This document shows, piece after piece, positions 43,146 through 51,318 of a DNA stretch of 51,318 nucleotides (positions are counted from its first letter, which is position 1; each line of letters starts with the position of its first letter). A model generated the notes under the pieces. The model searched no databases and was not told the origin of the DNA. It saw nothing but the letters and a program-made list of their open reading frames with translations. The DNA is from Candidatus Binataceae bacterium (GTDB taxonomy: Bacteria; Desulfobacterota; Binatia; Binatales; Binataceae), in NCBI GenBank assembly GCA_035294265.1, contig DATGLK010000016.1:1-51318 (forward strand), in the 5' to 3' direction. The translations under genes were made by a program, and so were the position numbers.

Positions 43146-46100
43146 TCAAGCGCGCGTCGGACGGGGCGTACCGATGAGATACAGGCCACCCGCCAGAGCG
43201 GTCGAAAGCACCATCGCGAAAGCCAGTCCGCCGATCACCGCAATCGCCAGCGGCTGCTGAATCTTGGCGCCCGCACCAAAACCCATCGCCAATGGCAGCA
43301 AACCCGCGGCAGTGGCCAGAGTAGTCATCATGATAGGACGCAGGCGGATTTCGGCCGCACTGGTCAGCGCGGCCCGCGGCGTCTTGCCGTCGGTGATTTC
43401 ATGCTCGGCGTGGTCGAGCAGCAGGATGCCGTTTTTGGCGGTGATGCCGGCGACCATGATTAGTCCCATGAAAGAGGAAATGTTTAAGGTGATGCCGGTC
43501 AACTCCAGCGCAATCAGGCTGCCAGCCAAACAGGAGAGCGCGCCCAGCACGATCGCCAGCGCGGGAGTCAGGCGGCCGAATTCCCACACCACCACCAGAA
43601 ACATCAGCACAGTTCCGACCACCATCACCAAGGCCAACTGTCCAAAGGCCTGCTGCTGTTCGGCGTACAAACCGCCGTATTCCAGCGTCACACCTGGCGG
43701 CAGCGCGAGATTGGCCAGCCGCGCCTTTACCCTGGCCATCGCAACTCCCAGATTAGTGCCGCTGATCCGGGCGGTAACGTGAACCACCGGGCGCAGTCGC
43801 TCGCGATCCAACTCGGTGCTCTCACCCAGGTAGCGCATTCTCGTCACCATCGAGAGCGGAATATTACCGGGGCCCGGAGTTTTGAGCAGAACTTGGGAGA
43901 GCAGATCGAGATTGTTGTGATAATCCGAAGGATAGCGCACGCGCACGTCGATCAAGCGATCACCCACGCGCAACTGGGTGGCCACCGTGCCTTCGACCAC
44001 GGCGTGCAAGGCAGTTTGAATATCCTGCGCCGACAGCCCGTAGCGCAGGGCCTGGGCGTGATCGACGACCAGCTCTTCCTCGGGACTGCTCAGCACCACG
44101 CCGTTGTAAACGTCGACCAGACCCGGCGTTTGTTGCAGCCTCGCAGCGATAGTGTTGGCGGTGCTTTGAATGGCACTTTGATCGGAACCGAAGACCTTGA
44201 CCTCGATCGGTTGCGGGGTCCCGGACAGATCGCCAATCAGATCCTGTAGCACCTGCGAAAAATCGACCTGCACGCCAGGCACGCTGGCCAGCACGCGCTC
44301 GCGCACCGCCTCCATCACCGCGTTGATCCCACGTTGACGATTGGCTTTGAGCCGCACCGTGATGTCCCCGGTGTTGGATTCGGTGAGCTGGAAACCGCGT
44401 TGCGTACCAGTGCGACGAGCGAAGGCGACCACCTCGGGCGTGTTTTTCAAGACCGCCTGGATCATATGCAGCAAATGATCGGTTTCGTGCAGGGTACTCT
44501 GGGGCGGCGTGATGTAGTCCAGGACAAATGCGCCCTCATCCATCGCCGGCAGATAGTCGGTGCCTATATTACTGGCCAGCCAGCCCGCCGCGCCCAACGA
44601 GAGCACAACCGCCAGCACCGCAAGGGCGGGAAAGCGCAGAAACGGCCACAGCATCCGGTCGTACAAAAACAGCGCGCCATGGAACAGCCGCCCGGGAGGG
44701 CGGCTGCGTCGCCGCCAACGGCCGACCTTGCGCTCCAAAGCGGGAGTAAAGGCCAACGCGATGGCTAAAGAGATCAGCAGCCCGGCGCCCAGCGTGATGG
44801 CCAAGGCGCGAAAGAACAGCCCCGTCACGCCCGAAATGAACGCCAGCGGTAAAAAGACCACAATCACGGTCAGGGTCGAGGCTATTAGGGGGCGCGTCAG
44901 TTCGCTCAGTGCCCCGCGCACCGCTTCGCCGATCTCGCGGCTGTGAGCCAGCGAGCGATGGATCGCCTCGATCATCACGATAGCGTCATCGATGAACAGC
45001 CCAATACCGGCCGCCAGCCCGCCCAGCGTCATCATGTTGAAGCTCATCGAGGTCGCCTTGAGCACGCAGAAGGTGGTGGCGATGGTGCACGGCACGACGA
45101 TCGCGGAAACCAGGGCGCTCAGTGGGCTCATCGTGAACAGCAGCACGACTGCGACCGCCAGCACCAGACCGATCACGATGGCGTCACGCACGCTGCCGAA
45201 AGATTCGTTGACCAGTTGAGCCTGATCGTAATTGAAGGAAAAGCGCACGTCGGGATAGCGGCGGCGGAATTCGTTGACCAGTGCGTGGGCCTCGCGCGAA
45301 ATCGCGACTGTGTTGCCGCTGGGTTGGCGCGACACCCCGATCAGGACCGCCGGGCCGTCCTCCGATTCACAGCGCACGTAGTCCTCGCGAATTCCCACTT
45401 CGACCGTGGCCAGATCGCTGACCCGAATCGGACGACCGCCGCTGTTGGCCACTGCTACGCCTTCCAGATCTTCCGTGCCGCGCAGGTTGCTGCTGATCAC
45501 CGTGAGCAACAGCCGATGGGTATCATTGACCCGCCCGGCCGAGGCGATCACGTTGGCTTGCGCCAACCCCGCGACTACTGCTTGTGGCGTCAGGTTATAG
45601 GCCAAAAGCTTGGCCGGATTGAGATGGACGACAAATTCCCTGTACTTGTCCCCTCCCATCTGGACCAGGTAGACCCCTGGAATGCGATGGAAGCTGGGCA
45701 CCATCTCATAGAAGGCGATATCGGTCAGCTCAGCCAAGCTGCGCACCGGCGAGCTAATGCTGACGTCGAGAATCTCATAGGTGCTGCTGGTGAGCAGGCG
45801 GGTGTCAATAGTTGTTTCGGGCGGCAGCTGACTGCGCACCTGACCCAACGCCGCATTGAGCAATTGGTAATCGGTGTTGGCATCGCTGCCCTCGCTGAAA
45901 TTGACGTCGATCTCGGTCGACCCGCGAGTCGTGGAGGAACGTACGAGCTGCGTTCCGATTACTCCATAAGAGGCCTGCTCTAGCGGGCGCGTGACCGCTA
46001 CCAGCATTTGAGCAGCCGGCAGGTCACCACTGTTGGCGATGATCACCGCGCGGTTGAAAGTGATCTCGGGAAAGACCGAATTGGGAATGCCCAGGGCGAG

Positions 46101-46166
46101 CAGCACGCCCAGGATGCTAGTGGCAAACACAGCCAGCAACGCGAGCAATGAGTAATCATGCTTCAT
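43146..46166 (-). CDS. RND-family efflux permease (AcrB/CusA/MdtB-like)
   Basis: About 1006 residues, near the family length. First helix YSLLALLAVFATSILGVLLALGIPNSVFPEI; the proton relay pair D393-D394 lies in GLAAGIGLFIDDAIVMIEAIHR; the porter segments and GSLIALELTGITLNISSFMGLIMVAGITAKNGILLLDHAEHE follow, then MGFGAGAKIQQPLAIAVIGGL. The pair of Asp and the KxxR-type segments are those of proton-driven exporters. It sits 59 bases downstream of its membrane-fusion gene. ATG 46166 begins MKHDYS; an upstream TTG is less likely. Drug or lipid export rather than metal cannot be settled. Confidence 0.95.
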   Translation of the reverse strand: MKHDYSLLALLAVFATSILGVLLALGIPNSVFPEITFNRAVIIANSGDLPAAQMLVAVTRPLEQASYGVIGTQLVRSSTTRGSTEIDVNFSEGSDANTDYQLLNAALGQVRSQLPPETTIDTRLLTSSTYEILDVSISSPVRSLAELTDIAFYEMVPSFHRIPGVYLVQMGGDKYREFVVHLNPAKLLAYNLTPQAVVAGLAQANVIASAGRVNDTHRLLLTVISSNLRGTEDLEGVAVANSGGRPIRVSDLATVEVGIREDYVRCESEDGPAVLIGVSRQPSGNTVAISREAHALVNEFRRRYPDVRFSFNYDQAQLVNESFGSVRDAIVIGLVLAVAVVLLFTMSPLSALVSAIVVPCTIATTFCVLKATSMSFNMMTLGGLAAGIGLFIDDAIVMIEAIHRSLAHSREIGEAVRGALSELTRPLIASTLTVIVVFLPLAFISGVTGLFFRALAITLGAGLLISLAIALAFTPALERKVGRWRRRSRPPGRLFHGALFLYDRMLWPFLRFPALAVLAVVLSLGAAGWLASNIGTDYLPAMDEGAFVLDYITPPQSTLHETDHLLHMIQAVLKNTPEVVAFARRTGTQRGFQLTESNTGDITVRLKANRQRGINAVMEAVRERVLASVPGVQVDFSQVLQDLIGDLSGTPQPIEVKVFGSDQSAIQSTANTIAARLQQTPGLVDVYNGVVLSSPEEELVVDHAQALRYGLSAQDIQTALHAVVEGTVATQLRVGDRLIDVRVRYPSDYHNNLDLLSQVLLKTPGPGNIPLSMVTRMRYLGESTELDRERLRPVVHVTARISGTNLGVAMARVKARLANLALPPGVTLEYGGLYAEQQQAFGQLALVMVVGTVLMFLVVVWEFGRLTPALAIVLGALSCLAGSLIALELTGITLNISSFMGLIMVAGITAKNGILLLDHAEHEITDGKTPRAALTSAAEIRLRPIMMTTLATAAGLLPLAMGFGAGAKIQQPLAIAVIGGLAFAMVLSTALAGGLYLIGTPRPTRA

Positions 46167-46225
46167 GCTAATCGCCAACCTGGCCCGGTAATGACCGATC
46201 TTTTACCTGTCGGTTGTGCAAAACA

Positions 46226-47308
46226 TCACTGGTCGCCGGGTTTTGCCACCGGTCTGCGCGCACCCGTCTGCGCCGCAGGCGCCATTAGCTTGCTGGCGGC
46301 GCCATTGTCAGGCTCGATGGTGGCGCGCACCTTGAGGCCGTCGGAGAGCGCATAACCACCCGAGGTAATGACGATTTGACCCGGACGCAGGCCGCTGCGC
46401 ACCTCGACCAAATCATCCTGGCGAACCCCCGGCACGATAGTTGTGCGGCGCGCGATCTGATTTTGATCAACGAACACGTAGTAACTACGCGTGCCCGCGC
46501 TCTCGAACAGTGCCGCCTTGGGTATAACCACCGCCTGTGAAACGGTCTCGGTTACTATAGTGACCTCCACCGCGATTCCAGCCACCGCCAGCGGGGGCGA
46601 GCGCAAAAAGGCGAGCCGGGCGGAGGCAGTGGCAGGATTGAGGTCGAAACTGGGAGCCAAGGCCTGCAAGCGGGCGGGAAATACCTCTCCCGGCGCGAGC
46701 GGCGAGCTGATTTCCGCCATCATCCCTGGTTTCAGGCGACGGGCCTGATCGATCGGCACGGTGGCCTGGACGTAGATGCTGGAAGGATCAATCAGATCAA
46801 CCAGCGGATCGAGGTAGGCAACGATCTGACCATTGCTGACCAGGCGCTTGGCCACCACCGCCGCTTGCGGAACCACCACTGGCACGCCCGCATCGGAGGC
46901 AAAGCGTTTGATCGTGCGCGCCAGTTGCGCGGCCGAGGCCGGATCCAGCTTGCGCGCCACGCCCAGGCCTGCTTGGGCCGCTAGATCTTCCTGATTGATC
47001 ACCTGGGCCACGATTTGCCCCCGCCGCACCCGGTCGCCACTTTGCAGTTCTAGCCCCTGGACCATCCCTGCGCACGGTGCGCGCAGGGTAACATGTCGCA
47101 AGGCCTGGGTCAGTCCCAGCAGCCGCGTGCTCTGCTGGATCGGCGCCCGCGTAACCCGCGCCGCCGATACCGCCATCACGGGCACCGAGGCCACATTACC
47201 AGCCGTGCTAGAGTCCTCCGAGCGAGCGCACCCCAACACCGCGATCGCCAGCGCACCGAGCGCCGGCGCACACCAGCGCGAGCACCTCCGTGGCCGAGAG
47301 TCGCTCAC
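46226..47308 (-). CDS. RND-associated membrane fusion lipoprotein
   Basis: 360 residues. Starts at GTG 47308, overlapping the tolC stop as GTGA. ALAIAVLGC is a lipobox with Cys27. The first lipoyl half (LRAPCAGMVQGLELQSGDRVRRGQIVAQV, 75-104) is followed by only about 40 residues before the second (VPQAAVVAKRLVSNGQIV, 144-163), so the usual coiled-coil hairpin is very short. A beta-barrel and membrane-proximal domain complete it (LSDGLKVRATIEP). It bridges the RND permease and TolC in the operon. Confidence 0.9.
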   Translation of the reverse strand: MSDSRPRRCSRWCAPALGALAIAVLGCARSEDSSTAGNVASVPVMAVSAARVTRAPIQQSTRLLGLTQALRHVTLRAPCAGMVQGLELQSGDRVRRGQIVAQVINQEDLAAQAGLGVARKLDPASAAQLARTIKRFASDAGVPVVVPQAAVVAKRLVSNGQIVAYLDPLVDLIDPSSIYVQATVPIDQARRLKPGMMAEISSPLAPGEVFPARLQALAPSFDLNPATASARLAFLRSPPLAVAGIAVEVTIVTETVSQAVVIPKAALFESAGTRSYYVFVDQNQIARRTTIVPGVRQDDLVEVRSGLRPGQIVITSGGYALSDGLKVRATIEPDNGAASKLMAPAAQTGARRPVAKPGDQ

Positions 47309-48621
47309 GGCTGGGCCACGATCAGTTGGCCCTCGATGCTGGCCAACCGTTGCGCGAACACTTGCTGGATGCGGCTGAGCTTCATCTGTTCCGCCTGATT
47401 GTAGGCATCCAGCACTTCCAGCAAGGTGGTGTTGCCGCCACCCAGAAAACGGGTCCAATACAACGCGAAGGCGTTGGTCGCAGTGGGTAGCGCATGGGCC
47501 AGCATCGCTAGCTCCTCGCTCGCCTGCTGGTAGCGCAGACGCGCATCGGCCAAGCGCTGCTTAAGATCGATCTCGATCTGATGTTGCTGGGCTAGCGCCG
47601 CCATCCGGCGCGCCTTGGCCTGATTGACGTGCGCGCGGATCAGGCCGCCTTCAAAGATCGGCACCGTCACCAGGCCGTCGTAGGAAGCCCCCAGGTTGTG
47701 AGCCACCGTATGCGGCGGGTTGACTCCGAGAAAGCCGCTGGTGAGAGCCAGGCTGAAGGTCGGATAGGCTTCGGCACGCGCCGCCGTAACTTCCTGCTGC
47801 GCTGCGTTGACTCGGCGCTGAGCCGCCACCAGAAGCGGATTGCGCTCGATGTCGTCGCCCGGAGGTGGGGGCGGCGCGGTGATATCGGCAATTCCGATAT
47901 CGGTCTGATCGAAATCGCCCATCAACGCGCCCAGTACTACCGAGGCGCGCTGGCGCGCCGCGCGCGCGCCGACCAGGGAGAGCTCGGCGGCGTTGCGCGC
48001 ATTTTGGATTTTCAACACATCGCTTACGATCGCCCGTCCGTTGCGCTGCAGCGCGATGACGATAGTAACGTACTGATCCAGCCGGTGCAGACTGGCCTTG
48101 AGCTCGGTTTCAATTTGGCTGGTTTGCAGCAGATTGTAATAGGCCAAACTAGCATCGAACACCACCTGTGCGCGCGCCGCCGCCATTCCCATCGCAGCGG
48201 CCTGGCTGGCATAGCGCGCGGCTCGGTAGCGCGCCAGCCGCTGCCCACCGTCAAAGGCGGTATAAGTCAGCACCAACATGGTGTCCGATTGGCCGCTATT
48301 GGTAATAATCGGACTGTAGCCAGGCGCCTGATAATACTCGGTGTCGTATTCCAGGTTGGGCAGCAGCGGAGCACGCGCTACGTCGACATTCGCGGCGCCC
48401 AGTTGCTGTTGCGCGCTCGCCGATTCCATCGCCGGCGTAAACTTCAGCGCCCGCTCGATCACCTCGTTCAGAGTCAGGTTCTGCGCACCTGCGCTCGAGG
48501 CTCCCAGCAGCAGGCCGGCTAGCATCAGAGTCGAAACGCGCAGGCCCTGAGCCGTTCTCCTGCCCGCTGCCAGCCGTGGTTGACCAAACTTGAAAAGACC
48601 CATCCCAAGGTTGCCAGCCAT
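47305..48621 (-). CDS. tolC: TolC-family outer-membrane efflux channel
   Basis: 438 residues. Signal sequence around LMLAGLLLGASSAGAQ, then NLTLNEVIERALKFTPAMESASAQ (start of the repeat) and a second repeat NPLLVAAQRRVNAAQQEVTAARAEAYPTFSLALTSGFL, the mark of TolC. The coiled-coil/barrel plan is intact and ends SRIQQVFAQRLASIEGQLIVAQP. It begins 37 bases after the histidine kinase and its stop overlaps the MFP start. It may also serve EmrAB at 24.7-28.1 kb. I see no good ribosome binding site at the ATG. Confidence 0.93.
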   Translation of the reverse strand: MAGNLGMGLFKFGQPRLAAGRRTAQGLRVSTLMLAGLLLGASSAGAQNLTLNEVIERALKFTPAMESASAQQQLGAANVDVARAPLLPNLEYDTEYYQAPGYSPIITNSGQSDTMLVLTYTAFDGGQRLARYRAARYASQAAAMGMAAARAQVVFDASLAYYNLLQTSQIETELKASLHRLDQYVTIVIALQRNGRAIVSDVLKIQNARNAAELSLVGARAARQRASVVLGALMGDFDQTDIGIADITAPPPPPGDDIERNPLLVAAQRRVNAAQQEVTAARAEAYPTFSLALTSGFLGVNPPHTVAHNLGASYDGLVTVPIFEGGLIRAHVNQAKARRMAALAQQHQIEIDLKQRLADARLRYQQASEELAMLAHALPTATNAFALYWTRFLGGGNTTLLEVLDAYNQAEQMKLSRIQQVFAQRLASIEGQLIVAQP

Positions 48622-48658
48622 GGGATAAGAAGTAGCAGGGGTGCGAACCTAAACCTAA

Positions 48659-50023
48659 TTAACAAATATTTATGTTCGAGCCGCTCAGCGGCAGCCGCAC
48701 CTCGACCTCGCACCCGCCCTCGGCGCGCTGGCGGGCGACAACAGTACCATGATGCAGCGAGACGATTTCGCGGCACAGCGCCAAGCCCAAACCGCTGCCG
48801 GCCGCCTTGGTATTGGGGCTGGTGAAGAAGGGATCGAAGATGCGCTCGGCTTCACCCGTCATCAAGCCTGGTCCGTTGTCACATACCGCCAGCCGGGCAA
48901 ACTGCCCTTCGCGACTGGTCACCAACTCGATCGCGCCCCGCTCGGGGGTGAACTTGATCGCGTTATCAAGCAGGTTTAGCATCACGCGCTCCAAATCGCG
49001 GCGGCTGCCGCGCACCGGCAATTCACCGTCGGTGCATACGCTGATCCGTTGGCGGCGAGCGGCAGCTAGCGGCTGCGCGCGATAGGCAACCGCAACCACC
49101 AGGGCAGCCATATCCAGGATGTCGGAGGTGGCAGTGTAAGCCGCATCCAGGCGCGCCAGCGCCAAAAGATCCTCGGCCGTGGCGCAGAGTTTTTCCACTT
49201 CCGCCAGCGCTTCCTCCATCGCCAGGCGGCTTTCCTGCACGCTGCGCGGGCGGCGCAGTGATACTTCAAGCCCGCTGCGAGCGACGGTCAGGGGTGTTCG
49301 CAATTCGTGGGCCGCTTCTGAAATAAAGCGTCGCTGCGCGGCGGAAGCCCGCTCCAGGCGCGTAAGCAGCTGGTTGATCGAGTCCACCAGACGACGCAGC
49401 TCGTCCTTAGTGGCCGGCTGAGGCAGCCGCTCTCGCAGATCGTTGGGGCCGATGCGCACCAAGGCCGCGGCCAGCCCCCGGATAGGCGCCAGCGCTCGTG
49501 CGGATAGCCAGTAGCCACCCGCCACGCATAAGCCGAGGATAAGCGGCAACACCAGCAGCAAAGTGCGGCGCAAGCGGGCCACCGTGGCCGCCACCGGCGC
49601 CGCGTCGATCCCGTCTTGCAGCCAGGCCGGCTGAGCTTGAAACTGCAGCGGCACCACGGCGAAGCGGGAGCGGCCATCAACGCCGCTTGCGATCACGCCC
49701 GTGGGCACTAGGGGCCAGCCCGCGGGCGGGCGCGTCGCCGCCGCGCCTCGATCGAACCACACCCGCCTGGGAGCGCTTAGACGAACGCGGCGGCCGGGCC
49801 CGAGATCGGTCTCGACGCTCAAGCCATTGAGGATGGCCTGGGCTTCGCGGGGCGAGGCTTGGGACAAGGCGTGAGCGGCGGTATCGGCCTCCTCCAGCAG
49901 CGCCCGATCCAACGTGCCCCACATCTCACGCGAGAAATAACCCAGAATGAGTGACCCGGCCCCCAACAGGATCGCTGCGGTGACGATTGCCCAGTACAGG
50001 GTCAGGCGCAGGCGCAGGCTCAC
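48659..50023 (-). CDS. sensor histidine kinase of a two-component system
   Basis: 454 residues. Two transmembrane segments (TLYWAIVTAAILLGAGSLILGYF, about 8-30, and TLLLVLPLILGLCVAGGYWL, 154-173) enclose a 120-residue periplasmic sensor. HAMP-type linker, then the H-box EAAHELRTPLT with H239, and ATP motifs N (LLDNAIKFTP), G1 (CDNGPGL) and G2 (GSGLGLALCREIV). GTG 50023 is chosen because it overlaps the regulator stop as GTGA (50020-50023) and gives a normal first helix. With the response regulator it probably controls the downstream efflux genes. Confidence 0.95.
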   Translation of the reverse strand: MSLRLRLTLYWAIVTAAILLGAGSLILGYFSREMWGTLDRALLEEADTAAHALSQASPREAQAILNGLSVETDLGPGRRVRLSAPRRVWFDRGAAATRPPAGWPLVPTGVIASGVDGRSRFAVVPLQFQAQPAWLQDGIDAAPVAATVARLRRTLLLVLPLILGLCVAGGYWLSARALAPIRGLAAALVRIGPNDLRERLPQPATKDELRRLVDSINQLLTRLERASAAQRRFISEAAHELRTPLTVARSGLEVSLRRPRSVQESRLAMEEALAEVEKLCATAEDLLALARLDAAYTATSDILDMAALVVAVAYRAQPLAAARRQRISVCTDGELPVRGSRRDLERVMLNLLDNAIKFTPERGAIELVTSREGQFARLAVCDNGPGLMTGEAERIFDPFFTSPNTKAAGSGLGLALCREIVSLHHGTVVARQRAEGGCEVEVRLPLSGSNINIC

Positions 50024-50772
50024 ACCAGCAGCCCGCCGCCGCGCAAAGGCTCGGGCACTTCTACCCGCAGCAGGTAACCGCGCCCGCGCACCGTGACGAT
50101 CATGGAGGGCTGGCCCACCTGATCGATTTTCTGACGCACCCGGTTGATAAATACCTCGATCAGATTGGACAGAGGCTTGTATGCCGTCCCCCACAGCGCT
50201 TCTCCCAGGGTGTCGCGGCTGACCGCTACACCCGCCCGACGCATCAGATATTCAAGGAGCATTAGCTCCTTGGGCGATAAATTGAGTTCACGTCGCTGGC
50301 GCCAGGCTTGCCGACGCGCGCTGTCCAAGCGCAGCTCCCCAACCTCGATCAAAGTGCGCGTGGCAGAAACCGGGCGGCGCAACAGGGCGCGCACGCGAGC
50401 CAGCAATTCGCTAAAGGCGAAGGGCTTGATGAGGTAATCGTCGGCGCCGCCATCCAACCCGCTCACCCGCTCCTCAGTCGAGCCGCGCGCGGTCAGAACC
50501 AGCACCGGCAGGGCCGAGCCGGCGGCCCGCAGTGCGTGTAGGAACTCCAGCCCGTCTTCACCCGGCAAGCGCAGGTCGAGGGTCATCAAATCGAATTTAC
50601 CCTCGCCCAAAGCGCGGCGAGCCGCCTGCGCATCCGTCGCGACCACAACACCGTAGCCGGCCTCCTCCAGCCCCCGTTTCAGGTTGGCCGCCAGCTTGGC
50701 TTCATCCTCAACTACTAAAAGCTGCTGTAGCGTTTCCACTGGCTCAGGCTGCTGCCTCGTAAGCCTTGACAT
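50020..50772 (-). CDS. OmpR/PhoB-type response regulator
   Basis: 250 residues. Receiver domain: acidic pair in VVEDE (22-23), phosphoacceptor D66 (MTLDLRLPG), T94 and K116 (IKPF). The C-terminal winged helix (SPKELMLLEYLMRRAG..., VFINRVRQKID, TVRGRGYLL) binds DNA. It is the first gene of the minus-strand run that continues through the kinase, TolC, MFP, RND and beyond. ATG 50772 lacks a visible Shine-Dalgarno; a GTG at 50739 (VETLQQLLVV) is a possible start. Confidence 0.96.
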   Translation of the reverse strand: MSRLTRQQPEPVETLQQLLVVEDEAKLAANLKRGLEEAGYGVVVATDAQAARRALGEGKFDLMTLDLRLPGEDGLEFLHALRAAGSALPVLVLTARGSTEERVSGLDGGADDYLIKPFAFSELLARVRALLRRPVSATRTLIEVGELRLDSARRQAWRQRRELNLSPKELMLLEYLMRRAGVAVSRDTLGEALWGTAYKPLSNLIEVFINRVRQKIDQVGQPSMIVTVRGRGYLLRVEVPEPLRGGGLLV

Positions 50773-50890
50773 GCGGCAAAAAATATTGTGCCAAGCCTTT
50801 GGGCACTTGCAAATGGACGCGACTTAAGCGCCCGATCGAGTGTCGAAGACACACCACATGATATAAGGAAGCGACCGCAGGAGGTTGGCA

Positions 50891-51318
50891 ATGGACATTC
50901 TAACACCGGTGGACAAGCTCGAAATTCAGGTTCTGGTCGATAACGTAACCGATAACCTGTCCACCGCGCCCGCCTTCGTGGAAACGGAGCTCGCGTATCT
51001 GGAACGGCACGGGATGACAGAATTGACCGGTGATTGCCTGTGCTGCGCATGCCACGGTTTGTCCTGCTTGATTGTCGCCTCGCGGGGACGAGAGCGCCAT
51101 ACCGTGCTGTTCGACTCCGGCCCCGAGGAATACGCCTTCGAACGCAATTCACGCCGCCTGGGCGTGGATCTCGGGCAAGTAGAAAGCGTCGTGCTCAGCC
51201 ACGGCCATTGGGATCACGCGGGCGGAATGCTCAAGGCGCTGGAACTGATTAGGGCTGGCAACGGTGGTCGCGAGGTCCCCTTCTATGCCCATCCGGGGAT
51301 GTTCGGCCGCCGCGCGCG
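50891..51318 (+). CDS. MBL-fold metallo-hydrolase, 3' truncated
   Basis: The visible 142 residues hold the metallo-beta-lactamase signature HGHWDHAGG (H104, H106, D108, H109), preceded by TVLFDSGP. The N-terminal part EIQVLVDNVTDN and a Cys-rich CLCCACHGLSCL segment resemble the MBL subfamily annotated as dihydropteroate-synthase-like. AGGAGG lies 8 bases before ATG 50891. It is divergent from the response regulator, separated by 118 bases. The gene runs off the window edge; the reaction is not known. Confidence 0.88.
   Translation, partial: MDILTPVDKLEIQVLVDNVTDNLSTAPAFVETELAYLERHGMTELTGDCLCCACHGLSCLIVASRGRERHTVLFDSGPEEYAFERNSRRLGVDLGQVESVVLSHGHWDHAGGMLKALELIRAGNGGREVPFYAHPGMFGRRA

Noticed and set aside
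44943-45983. 346-codon plus-strand frame inside the RND permease gene
   Set aside because: Antisense to a certain gene, with composition rich in His, Arg and Gln typical of a reverse-strand shadow.
47629-48522. 297-codon plus-strand frame inside the TolC gene
   Set aside because: Antisense shadow rich in Arg, His and Gln.
1-51318. tRNA, rRNA, CRISPR array, insertion sequence or prophage
   Set aside because: No T-loop-like motif, spaced direct repeats, transposase or integrase was recognised on either strand.

Overview
The window is a gene-dense, high-G+C chromosomal segment of a Gram-negative bacterium. Supporting features are an AsmA-like envelope protein, a TolC/MFP/RND efflux system, a PagL-like outer-membrane enzyme, periplasmic c-type cytochrome and Tat export. 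No tRNA, rRNA, CRISPR array, integrase or transposase was seen. The mix of several lone Rieske oxygenases, a DUF1329 protein, ThDP enzymes, a luciferase-like flavin enzyme and MHS/EmrB/RND transporters resembles environmental, xenobiotic-degrading lineages. Candidatus Binatota (Desulfobacterota-related) is my best guess; this is inference, not something the sequence proves.

Layout. 1-3.1 kb (+): a 5'-truncated Rieske oxygenase, a doubtful small secreted protein and a DUF1329 outer-envelope protein ending at a perfect 16-bp hairpin. 3.5-5.7 kb (-): a secreted beta-propeller gene split by an in-frame TGA. 6-15.1 kb (-): housekeeping genes, namely CutA, a glutaredoxin-like protein, AsmA-like, TypA/BipA, a DUF2939-like protein, 6-phosphogluconolactonase and transketolase. 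15.4-22 kb (+): FabF, FabH, an ArsA/Get3-like ATPase, a small secreted protein, a VanA-like Rieske oxygenase, a heme-oxygenase-fold diiron-type oxidase, a decayed open frame and a small secreted CnaB-like protein.

22.1-26.5 kb (-): an SDR dehydrogenase, a PagL-like protein, a Mug/TDG glycosylase, EmrA and TetR. These are divergent from EmrB (+) across a 32-bp palindromic operator. 28.3-34.2 kb (+): a Rieske oxygenase, an acetolactate-synthase-like ThDP enzyme and an MHS transporter, which look like one catabolic cassette, then a BNR/sortilin-type propeller. 34.4-36 kb (-): a chaperone operon of two Hsp20 proteins and a short J-protein. 36.2-38.9 kb (-): a Tat-exported ThDP enzyme followed 20 bp later by a di-heme cytochrome c, a likely periplasmic oxidation module. 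39.5 kb (+): YjbQ.

40-50.8 kb (-): a long co-directional run of response regulator, histidine kinase, TolC, MFP, RND, cupin, LLM flavin oxidoreductase and MFS. This suggests a sensor, efflux pump and catabolic enzymes under shared control. The window ends inside an MBL-fold hydrolase gene (+).

The strongest candidates for something undescribed are the periplasmic ThDP enzyme/cytochrome pair, the Rieske-ThDP-MHS cassette, the Rieske/diiron oxidase pair and the TGA-interrupted propeller. Four GTGA stop/start overlaps show that translational coupling is common here. All family calls rest on reading motifs by eye; no database search was possible.
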